Positions 7,939 to 13,652 of a stretch of 20,642 bases of DNA are shown here, piece by piece; the first letter of the stretch is position 1, and the number at the start of each line of letters is the position of its first letter. The stretch is from SIG588 sp045599305 (GTDB lineage Bacteria > Bacillota > Clostridia > Oscillospirales > Acutalibacteraceae). The notes beneath the pieces were generated by a model. That model ran no database searches. It was not told the DNA's origin and was given only the letters and a program-made list of their open reading frames with translations. The position numbers and the translations under genes are program-made. The stretch lies in assembly GCA_045599305.1 (NCBI GenBank), contig JAZRVU010000112.1, positions 1 through 20,642 of the forward strand, in the 5' to 3' direction.

Positions 7939-8811
7939 ATGATCTTATATAACGATACTGCCAACCCCAACCGTCCCGACCTTGTGGGAACAGACGATTA
8001 TCTGTATATCTGCAATGTCGGCGTGAATTCCTGTGGCCCCGGCCGCAACACTACAGAGGATCTTTTTGTCTATCGTCCGGAAGGGCGGCGGGACTATCAG
8101 CTTATCTATCAGACGGAAGGTACCTGCGAATTGGAATATCAGGGGGTGAATCACATTTTGCAGTCGGGCGATTTTGTCCTGTATCTGCCGGGTGAGCCGC
8201 AAAAATACACCATGCTGTATGATACCCCCGCCGCCTCTTACTATGTGCACTTCATGGGGACCGGTGCCGCACAGTTCCTGCAGTCGATCGGGCTGACAGA
8301 GGGCGGTATTTATCACGGGAAATATGATGAATCGCTGATCGACAGTTTTAATAAACTCATACGGGAATTCCGGCTGAAGCGCTCCAATTTCCGCCCGTAC
8401 ACCGCCTCGCTGCTCGGTGTGCTGCTCTGCAAATTGATGCGTATGTATGAGCAGAAGAGTTTCGACAAGACTTTCCTCTCCCATCAGCACAAGATCTACA
8501 CCTTTGCCCTGCAGATCTCTCAGGAGCCGGAAAAAGCCATCTCACTAAAGGAATATGCGGCCGATATGGGGCTAAGTTATTGCAGTTTCTGGAAAATATT
8601 CAAGCAGGTCATGCACGTGTCCCCGCACCAATACATTCAAAATGCCCGTATGCTCAGCGCCAAGAGGCTGCTGATCAGCAGTGACTTTTCGGTGGCGGAG
8701 ATCGCACGAAAAAGCGGATATAATGATCCGTTCTATTTCAGCCGACTGTTCAAAGAAACCAACGGCTGTACCCCCTCCGAGTATAGAAAACTCCACATAA
8801 CCTCCACATGA
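7939..8811 (+). CDS. AraC-family transcriptional regulator with cupin-type sensor domain
   Basis: The 290-residue protein begins at the ATG at 7939, with AGGAAGG 7 nt before it. The N-terminal half (about 20-130) resembles the AraC cupin ligand pocket, including LEYQGVNHILQSGDFVLYLPG. Residues about 195-287 form the paired helix-turn-helix DNA-binding domain: the first is around ISLKEYAADMGLSYCSFWKIF, the second around SVAEIARKSGYNDPFYFSRLF, which is the family signature, followed by GCTPSEYRK. Such regulators in Clostridia commonly sense a sugar or oligosaccharide and activate adjacent uptake and degradation genes. It is divergent from the dockerin protein gene and shares a 220-bp promoter region with it, so local control of the polysaccharide locus is likely. 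The ligand is unknown. Confidence 0.9.
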   Translation: MILYNDTANPNRPDLVGTDDYLYICNVGVNSCGPGRNTTEDLFVYRPEGRRDYQLIYQTEGTCELEYQGVNHILQSGDFVLYLPGEPQKYTMLYDTPAASYYVHFMGTGAAQFLQSIGLTEGGIYHGKYDESLIDSFNKLIREFRLKRSNFRPYTASLLGVLLCKLMRMYEQKSFDKTFLSHQHKIYTFALQISQEPEKAISLKEYAADMGLSYCSFWKIFKQVMHVSPHQYIQNARMLSAKRLLISSDFSVAEIARKSGYNDPFYFSRLFKETNGCTPSEYRKLHITST

Positions 8812-8830
8812 TGCACTTATAAATGAATAT

Positions 8831-8874
8831 AAAGGCTGTCCGTGTTCAAAACGCACGGACAGCCTTTTATTTTT
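8831..8874 (+). terminator. Intrinsic terminator after the AraC-type gene, probably bidirectional
   Basis: The perfect 14-bp stem AAAGGCTGTCCGTG (8831-8844) pairs with 8854-8867 around a 9-nt loop and is followed by ttttattttt. On the minus strand the stem begins at the trmO stop codon (8867-8869) and is followed by a T-rich stretch, so it probably ends both convergent transcripts. Confidence 0.85.
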
Positions 8875-9547
8875 CCATATCCGTGATCTCGCAGACGCAA
8901 AGACGATCGCCGTCCACGGTGAAACGGACGGTATAGCCCGCGAAATCAAAACCATATACTCTTTCGGGGTCGTTTTGATAAGAGGGACGCGGATCCTGTT
9001 TCAGCACCTGGATCAGTCGGGCGCACAGAGATTCCGGCAGGCGTCCCCCCCATTTCGGCGGCAATTCCACCTGCAGTGAGTGACTGCGCAGCGGCTCGGC
9101 AAAGCCGCCGACCGCCTCCGGCCGGCAATCGGTATACGGCAGGTAGGGCTTGATATCGTAGATCGGTGTGCCGTCCATAAGATCGGCCCCCTCCACGATC
9201 AGCACGCGACCGTCTGCGGTCGTGTCACGGATCTCCAGCAGTCTGACACAGGAAAGGCCGATGGGATTCGGCCGAAAGGGCGAACGGGTGGCAAATACGC
9301 CCATGCGGGTATTGCCGCCCAGTCTCGGCGGCCGCACGGTGGGCGACCATGTGTCCCGTACCGATTCGGAAAACTCCCACAACAGCCACAGATGAGAAAA
9401 GCCATCCAGCCCGCGCAAGGCTTCGGCTTCACGATAAGGCGGCTCAAAAACGATCGTACCGGCCGTGTCCGCCAGACCGCTTTGGCGCGGAATGCCGAAC
9501 TTTTCGGGAAATTCCGTGCGGATGCGGGCGATCACCCTCATGTCCAT
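8867..9547 (-). CDS. trmO: tRNA (N6-threonylcarbamoyladenosine37-N6)-methyltransferase TrmO (TsaA/YaeB family)
   Basis: This 226-residue protein has the TsaA/TrmO signatures: VIARIRTEFPEKFGIPRQSG near the N-terminus, FSHLWLLWEFSE, RPPRLGGN, then GVFATRSPFRPNPIGLS, which is the family hallmark in the SAM-binding barrel, and DLMDGTPIYDIKPYLPYTD. TrmO methylates t6A37 of certain threonine tRNAs to m6t6A using SAM. A smaller C-terminal domain occupies the last 70 or so residues. The ATG at 9547 lies 3 bp after the rqcH stop, and AGGGGAG inside the end of rqcH serves as its ribosome binding site. A second ATG at 9541 is possible. It is the last gene of the trmK-rqcH-trmO operon. Its TAA forms the foot of the shared terminator hairpin. 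Confidence 0.9.
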   Translation of the reverse strand: MDMRVIARIRTEFPEKFGIPRQSGLADTAGTIVFEPPYREAEALRGLDGFSHLWLLWEFSESVRDTWSPTVRPPRLGGNTRMGVFATRSPFRPNPIGLSCVRLLEIRDTTADGRVLIVEGADLMDGTPIYDIKPYLPYTDCRPEAVGGFAEPLRSHSLQVELPPKWGGRLPESLCARLIQVLKQDPRPSYQNDPERVYGFDFAGYTVRFTVDGDRLCVCEITDMEK

Positions 9548-9550
9548 CGT

Positions 9551-11332
9551 CTACTCCCCTTTTCCGTCTTCTTTTGCGGCAAGTCGCTGTGCCAGCGCTT
9601 TGTCCGGCGTGACAAACGCCGTCTGATACTCCACATAGATCACCCGTCCCGGCTTGGCACCGGACGGTTTTTTCACATTTTTGGCCAGGGTGTAATCCAC
9701 CGCCACCTGTGCCGAGTCGGCGGCTTTGGAGTGGGTGGCCGCCAGTATGGCCGCCTGTGAGAGGGTGCGATCCGGCGGCTGTTGCCCGTCGCAGACCACG
9801 ATCACGTGGGAGCCGGCCGCGGCTTTCACATGGAACCACCAGTCGCTGCCGCGGGCTGTCTTCAATGTCAGCTGGTCGTTCTGCACGTTATTGCGCCCCA
9901 CTAAAATCACAAACCCGTCATCCGAGCAAAAACGCAGAGGCCCCTGGGCAGCAGGCAATTTCTGTCGACCGCGCGGCAGTTTCAAATACCCCTGTGCGGC
10001 CAGTTCCTCCCGCAGTTCGCCCAACTCACGAAAAGTGACCGCACGGGAAAGGGCATCGAAGACCGAATCGAGATATTGCAGTTCTTCCTCCCCCGCCGCG
10101 ATCTGTTCGGCCAGCACCCGCTCGGCGGTCTGCGCCTTACGGTACAGTTTGTAATATTTCTGCGCGTTCTGTGCGGCGGAAAGAGCCGGATCCAGACGCA
10201 CCGTTACCGTGCGGCATTCCGGATCATAGTAATTGACCAATTCGGCAGAAGCGGCGCCTTTGGGGATCTGTCCGATGTTGGCGTTGATCAGATCGGCCTG
10301 CACCCGGTATTCGTCCCGATTGACCGAACGGGCGAGTTCCTGCCGCTGCAGTTCCAGCTTACGGGCGGTGCGATCGGTCGCATTGGTCAGCACGCGCAGG
10401 ATGTCCTGTGCCCGTTGACGGCGGCGTTCGGTCGCATCCTTTTCCTCGTAAAATTCGTCCAGTACCGCCGAAAAGGTGGGCATTTCCCGCCCCACGGCGG
10501 TGAGACCGTATTGTGTAATGAGCATGAAACTGTATTCCAGCGGCGTTCCCTTCAAATCCCGCAGCGTATACGGCACCATGCGTTCGCCGGTCTCAACCGT
10601 TTCTTTGACACGCTTTAAGTAAAAGGTCAGGCGCTGCATCTCGTCTTCCGTCAGCTCATCACTGCGTTTGTCTTTGCCGCGCAGCGTCTGATAAGCCACC
10701 TCGCGGCAGACCAGCGGCGAAAGTCCGTGTACGCAGGTGAGCAGCGCTTTGGCCAGCGGCTGCGAGGGGCCACGCCGCACCAGTTCTGCCGGCAGCGTCG
10801 GCTCACAAAGTGACAGATCGCATCCATCGGCAGCGCAGGGCGGCAATTCATAGCGCAGCCCGGGCAGCACCGGACGCACCGAGGACATCTCGCTGTCCAC
10901 GTGCTTGATCGCGTCGACCACCACCCCGTTCTCGTCGATCAGGATGATGTTGCTGTGCCGCCCCATGATCTCCACCGCCAGTGTCAGCCGCACGATGTCG
11001 CCGAGTTCATTGACACAGTCAAAATCAAAATACAGGGCGCGTTCCCATCCGTTTTGACGGATCCCGGTCAGGCGCCCCCCTGTCAGCCGTTTGCGCAGCA
11101 GCATACAGAACATGGGCGGCGCGGCGGGGTTTTCGGGCACGATATGGGTAAGATGCACGCGCGGCGAATTGGCGCGGGCAGACATATACACCCGCTCGCT
11201 GCCGCCGCGAAAGCGGAACAGCAGCACCAGTTCCTCCTTCGATGGCTGATGGATCTTGTCCACCCGCGCATCCGGAAGAGCCTCTGTCAGTTCCCGCCGC
11301 AGACAGGCGAGGAACGCACCGTCCAATGCCAT
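9551..11332 (-). CDS. rqcH: Rqc2/NFACT-family ribosome quality control factor RqcH (FbpA-like)
   Basis: The protein has 593 residues, close to the family's usual 560-590. The NFACT-N domain starts MALDGAFLACLRREL and contains VDKIHQP, SPRVHLT, PPMFCMLLRKRLTGG and VEIMGRHSNIILID. A helical coiled-coil section follows (about 280-450). The NFACT-R domain is at about 465-580 (FVILVGRNNVQNDQLTLK, WWFHVKAAAGSHVIV). RqcH binds 50S subunits carrying stalled peptidyl-tRNA and recruits tRNA-Ala to add C-terminal alanine tails that mark the peptide for degradation. The tRNA-contacting Asp-Arg pair described at 97-98 in Bacillus subtilis appears here as E97-R98, a conservative change. The start lies 9 bp past the trmK stop, with GAGGTGA as ribosome binding site. 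Older annotations call this family fibronectin-binding protein. Confidence 0.93.
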   Translation of the reverse strand: MALDGAFLACLRRELTEALPDARVDKIHQPSKEELVLLFRFRGGSERVYMSARANSPRVHLTHIVPENPAAPPMFCMLLRKRLTGGRLTGIRQNGWERALYFDFDCVNELGDIVRLTLAVEIMGRHSNIILIDENGVVVDAIKHVDSEMSSVRPVLPGLRYELPPCAADGCDLSLCEPTLPAELVRRGPSQPLAKALLTCVHGLSPLVCREVAYQTLRGKDKRSDELTEDEMQRLTFYLKRVKETVETGERMVPYTLRDLKGTPLEYSFMLITQYGLTAVGREMPTFSAVLDEFYEEKDATERRRQRAQDILRVLTNATDRTARKLELQRQELARSVNRDEYRVQADLINANIGQIPKGAASAELVNYYDPECRTVTVRLDPALSAAQNAQKYYKLYRKAQTAERVLAEQIAAGEEELQYLDSVFDALSRAVTFRELGELREELAAQGYLKLPRGRQKLPAAQGPLRFCSDDGFVILVGRNNVQNDQLTLKTARGSDWWFHVKAAAGSHVIVVCDGQQPPDRTLSQAAILAATHSKAADSAQVAVDYTLAKNVKKPSGAKPGRVIYVEYQTAFVTPDKALAQRLAAKEDGKGE

Positions 11333-11341
11333 GGTATCACC

Positions 11342-12037
11342 TCAAATTTCTGTTTTCACGTCCGGGGAAAGCCAGTCGTCCACACCCGCCAGTACATCGG
11401 CGATCCGTTCACGCTCCTCTGCGTATTCTTCCCGCGAGGGCAGACCGCTCAGGCGCTTTTGCAGACGGATCCGCTGCTTTTCGACAAACAGGATTCCCTC
11501 TGCCGTATGCGGCAGTTTTCCCAATACGCAGTCCGCCTCCGTAAAAGAAGGCACGGCACCGCAATAGCGGACAGACAGGACGGTATACGGATGCCCGTCC
11601 TCCTTTACCGCTGTCTCCTGCACGATAGCAAACCCGTTTTCAAAGAGGAAGCGGCGCAGTTTTTCGGGCTTTGACATGGGCTGCAGCACTAGCTGCAGCC
11701 GTGCGTCCTTCACCCACGGTGCCGCTTGCAGAATGGCGGCGATCGTCTCACCGCCCATACCGGCGATGACGATATCATCCGTTTCGCAGGACTGCACAGT
11801 CAGAAGCCCGTCCCCTACCCGCACGGATATCTTATGTTCCAACGCCGCCTCCGCCACTGCACGGCGTGCCGAGGCGGCCGGCCCTTCCCGGACATCCGAA
11901 GCGATGGCTGCCGGACATTTCCCGGTCGCGACCAGAAACACCGGCAGATAGGCGTGATCGGTGCCGATATCCGCCACACGGCTGCCGGCTCGCACAAAAT
12001 CCGCCGCCGCAGTCAGACGCGGCCCGAGTTCTCTCAT
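11342..12037 (-). CDS. trmK: tRNA (adenine22-N1)-methyltransferase TrmK
   Basis: This class I SAM-dependent methyltransferase has 231 residues from the ATG at 12037, chosen because AGAGGGG lies 6 nt upstream; an upstream in-frame ATG at 12082 falls in a terminator hairpin and lacks a binding site. Motif I is VADIGTDHAYLP (residues 21-32), followed by ASDVREGPAASARRAV, then VIAGMGGETIAAIL and LVLQPMSKPEKLRRFL, all typical of TrmK. The enzyme makes m1A22 in the D-arm of tRNA and is essential in some Gram-positive cocci. In many Firmicutes trmK is followed by a Nif3-like gene; here rqcH follows instead, 9 bp away. The C-terminal third is helical and charged, as in the family. Confidence 0.9.
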   Translation of the reverse strand: MRELGPRLTAAADFVRAGSRVADIGTDHAYLPVFLVATGKCPAAIASDVREGPAASARRAVAEAALEHKISVRVGDGLLTVQSCETDDIVIAGMGGETIAAILQAAPWVKDARLQLVLQPMSKPEKLRRFLFENGFAIVQETAVKEDGHPYTVLSVRYCGAVPSFTEADCVLGKLPHTAEGILFVEKQRIRLQKRLSGLPSREEYAEERERIADVLAGVDDWLSPDVKTEI

Positions 12038-12052
12038 GCGTGTCCCCTCTTT

Positions 12053-12103
12053 CCAATAACAAAAGGGCTGCTGCAGCCACATTACGCGTCATGCAACAGC
12101 CCT
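12053..12103 (-). terminator. Intrinsic terminator of the DUF1858 gene
   Basis: On the minus strand AGGGCTGTTGCA (12103-12092) pairs with TGCAGCAGCCCT (12075-12064), a 12-bp stem with one G-U pair, followed by TTTTGTTATT. It begins about 10 nt after the DUF1858 stop and ends only about 16 nt before the trmK start. Confidence 0.75.
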
Positions 12104-12113
12104 GATGGGGTCG

Positions 12114-12308
12114 TTATTTGCTCATGTGTTCGTTGATCTTTTTCACCAAAGCATCACAGTCCACACCGTGTACCTCGCAGGCCTGCGCCAGCGTTTCACT
12201 GCGGGCGGAGGGGCAGCCGAGGCAGTGCATCCCCATTTCCAGGAAAAACGGCGCCGTAGTGGAATCCTTATCCAGAATATCGCCGATCAGGCTATCTTTA
12301 GTAATCAT
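12114..12308 (-). CDS. DUF1858-domain small redox-disulfide protein (hybrid-cluster-protein-associated type)
   Basis: The 64-residue protein starts at the ATG at 12308, preceded by AGGAGA at 7 nt; a longer frame begins inside the promoter and is unlikely. It matches the DUF1858 / prismane-associated redox disulfide family: MITKDSLIGDIL at the N-terminus, PFFLEMGMHCLGC with a CxxC pair, then ETLAQACEVHGVD. Members occur alone or as the N-terminal part of ScdA/RIC-type or hybrid-cluster proteins in anaerobes. Their exact function is not established; a thiol-redox or iron-sulfur role is inferred from the CxxC. It has its own promoter upstream and a terminator downstream, so it is probably monocistronic, with some read-through from spoIIID. 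Confidence 0.85.
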   Translation of the reverse strand: MITKDSLIGDILDKDSTTAPFFLEMGMHCLGCPSARSETLAQACEVHGVDCDALVKKINEHMSK

Positions 12309-12363
12309 TTCCAATTCTCCTGTTCTTTTTGATTGACCCGGAATTACTATTTCCGTTTTTATT

Positions 12364-12392
12364 ATTATAATACCATTTTCCGAAGATTGCAA
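12364..12392 (-). promoter_or_regulatory. Putative sigma-A promoter of the DUF1858 gene
   Basis: On the minus strand TTGCAA (12392-12387), a 17-bp spacer and a perfect TATAAT (12369-12364) precede the start codon, with transcription likely near 12357. The -35 lies just past the spoIIID stop. Confidence 0.65.
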
Positions 12393-12398
12393 GTGTTT

Positions 12399-12650
12399 TT
12401 AACGGCTGCGGCGATACTTTTCCTTTGTGGCCATTCCGCCGCGGATGTGCCGCTCTGCCTTGTTGAGTTCCAGCACCTCCCGCACCCGTCCGTACAGACC
12501 CGGGTCAAGCGTACGCAGCCGACAGGACACATCCTTGTGTACCGTGCTTTTGCTGATATGAAATTTTTGCGCCGCCGCCCGGACCGTCGCATTGTTTTCA
12601 ATGATATATTCTCCTAAAACGACCGCGCGCTCCTCCACGACTCCTTTCAT
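12399..12650 (-). CDS. spoIIID: Sporulation transcriptional regulator SpoIIID
   Basis: The 83-residue protein aligns by eye along its whole length with Bacillus SpoIIID: ERAVVLGEYIIENNATVRAAA, the helix-turn-helix AAQKFHISKSTVHKDV (residues about 25-41) and the C-terminal signature ERHIRGGMATKEKYR. SpoIIID is a small DNA-binding protein made in the mother cell under sigma-E; it activates or represses mother-cell genes and helps switch to sigma-K. The ATG at 12650 has GAGGTG about 8 nt upstream. A plausible sigma-E promoter lies at the right distance. The gene marks the organism as belonging to a sporulating lineage, although spore formation itself is not shown. No terminator is evident before the DUF1858 gene. 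Confidence 0.95.
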   Translation of the reverse strand: MKGVVEERAVVLGEYIIENNATVRAAAQKFHISKSTVHKDVSCRLRTLDPGLYGRVREVLELNKAERHIRGGMATKEKYRRSR

Positions 12651-12684
12651 TCTCTCTGCACCTCACCTTGCTCGTGTTCTCTAC

Positions 12685-12712
12685 ACGATATGAGCAGATG
12701 CGCGGGAATATT
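12685..12712 (-). promoter_or_regulatory. Candidate sigma-E-type promoter of spoIIID
   Basis: On the minus strand GAATATT (-35, around 12713-12707) is followed after 14 bp by CATATCGT (-10, 12692-12685). The -35 fits the sigma-E pattern kmATATT; the -10 keeps CATA and the final T of CATACAAT. A start near 12678 would leave a leader of about 28 nt with the ribosome binding site inside. No good sigma-A promoter competes on this strand. Confidence 0.45.
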
Positions 12713-12731
12713 CCCGACTATATGAGCAGAT
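12688..12731. repeat. 12-bp direct repeats placed symmetrically around a 14-bp palindrome
   Basis: ATATGAGCAGAT occurs at 12688-12699 and again at 12720-12731, 32 bp apart. Exactly midway is the perfect palindrome CGGGAATATTCCCG (12703-12716). The block lies between the divergent spoIIID and nrdG genes and overlaps the candidate spoIIID promoter. Its geometry suggests a protein-binding site, but the binder is unknown. Confidence 0.7.
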
Positions 12732-12768
12732 AACAAAGAGGGTCCGCAAAAAATTTTGCTCACGGCAG

Positions 12769-12797
12769 TTGACTTTTGGAACACAACATCTTATACT
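12769..12797 (+). promoter_or_regulatory. Putative sigma-A promoter of nrdG
   Basis: TTGACT (12769-12774) and TATACT (12792-12797) are 17 bp apart, 45 bp before the nrdG start. Two imperfect NrdR-box-like 16-mers (12781-12796 and 12812-12827, each about 11 of 16 to the published consensus) lie 31 bp apart here. Confidence 0.7.
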
Positions 12798-12842
12798 TAA
12801 AAACGACAATTATACCATAGGTTGTATATAGGAGGCTTTGCC

Positions 12843-13535
12843 ATGCAGATCCACGGCTTTCAAAAAATGACTCTTTTGGATTTCCCGGGAAAAGTAGCCT
12901 GTACGGTGTTCACAGGCGGCTGCAATTTCCGCTGCCCGTTTTGCCACAACGCCCTGCTGGTCACCGAACTGGCCGACACGCCCGCCATTGCCGAAGATGA
13001 GGTGATCTCCTATCTTGAAAAGCGGCGCGGCCTGCTGGACGGCGTTTGCGTGACCGGCGGTGAACCGCTTCTGCAGCCGGACATTGCCGATTTCCTTACG
13101 CGGGTCAAAGATATGGGATATGCCGTCAAGCTGGATACCAACGGCAGTTTTCCGAAAAAACTGCAGGAAGTGGTGAAAGCGGGATTGGTAGATCATGTGG
13201 CAATGGACGTGAAAAACTCCCGTGAAAAATACGCCGAAACGATCGGCGTGCCCGGATATGACCTTTCCAAAGTGGAACAGAGCATCGCCTTTCTGCTTTC
13301 CGGCGCGGTGTCTTTTGAATTCCGCACCACGGTCGTAAAGGAATTCCACACCGTGGAGGATATCACTGCCATTGCCGAATGGATCCGCGGAACCAAAGCA
13401 TATTTCCTGCAGAACTTTACCGATAGCGGCAACCTGATCGGTCACGATCTGCACGCCGTTTCGAAAGAAACCATGCTGAAAATACAGCAGGCCGCCGCTG
13501 TTTTCGTACCGGACGCCGCTGTGCGCGGCCTGTAA
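12843..13535 (+). CDS. nrdG: Anaerobic ribonucleoside-triphosphate reductase activating protein (radical SAM)
   Basis: The 230-residue protein starts at the ATG at 12843, 7 nt after AGGAGG; an upstream in-frame ATG at 12822 lacks a binding site. The radical-SAM cluster motif is C27-x3-C31-x2-C34 (GGCNFRCPFCHN), followed by the SAM-contact motif VTGGEPLLQPD near residue 77. The protein uses SAM and a [4Fe-4S] cluster to make the glycyl radical on NrdD, so it acts in the anaerobic cytosol. It lies directly upstream of nrdD on the same strand, 117 bp apart, and both genes have their own promoters. The length and N-terminus (MQIHGFQKMTLLDFPGK) fit the NrdG2-like clostridial type rather than the shorter E. 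coli type. A pyruvate formate-lyase activase is the main alternative, made unlikely by the neighbour. Confidence 0.9.
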   Translation: MQIHGFQKMTLLDFPGKVACTVFTGGCNFRCPFCHNALLVTELADTPAIAEDEVISYLEKRRGLLDGVCVTGGEPLLQPDIADFLTRVKDMGYAVKLDTNGSFPKKLQEVVKAGLVDHVAMDVKNSREKYAETIGVPGYDLSKVEQSIAFLLSGAVSFEFRTTVVKEFHTVEDITAIAEWIRGTKAYFLQNFTDSGNLIGHDLHAVSKETMLKIQQAAAVFVPDAAVRGL

Positions 13536-13552
13536 TTTCTCCGGGAAATTTT

Positions 13553-13601
13553 ACACAAGATATTGTATATTCGCTATTGACATTTGCACAATATGTGTGG
13601 T
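13553..13601 (+). promoter_or_regulatory. Candidate tandem NrdR boxes over the nrdD promoter
   Basis: ACACAAGATATTGTAT (13553-13568) matches the NrdR consensus acaCwAtATaTwGtgt at 14 of 16 positions, ending 8 bp before the -35. GCACAATATGTGTGGT (13586-13601) matches at about 11 of 16 and lies between -35 and -10. The boxes are 33 bp apart, near three helical turns, as expected for NrdR repression of ribonucleotide reductase genes. No nrdR gene is in the window. Confidence 0.55.
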
Positions 13602-13606
13602 ATACT
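13577..13606 (+). promoter_or_regulatory. Strong sigma-A promoter of nrdD
   Basis: A perfect TTGACA (13577-13582), an 18-bp spacer and TATACT (13601-13606) with an extended -10 TG at 13598-13599. The start is probably near 13613, leaving a leader of about 40 nt that carries AAGGAG before the ATG. Confidence 0.8.
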
Positions 13607-13652
13607 GTGACACGAACTCAATATTTTGTATTAATATAAAGGAGCAGACACC

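Noticed and set aside
12038..12082. A longer TrmK N-terminus from 12082
   Set aside because: The extra 15 residues fall in the terminator hairpin, have no binding site, and precede the usual family start MRELGPRL.
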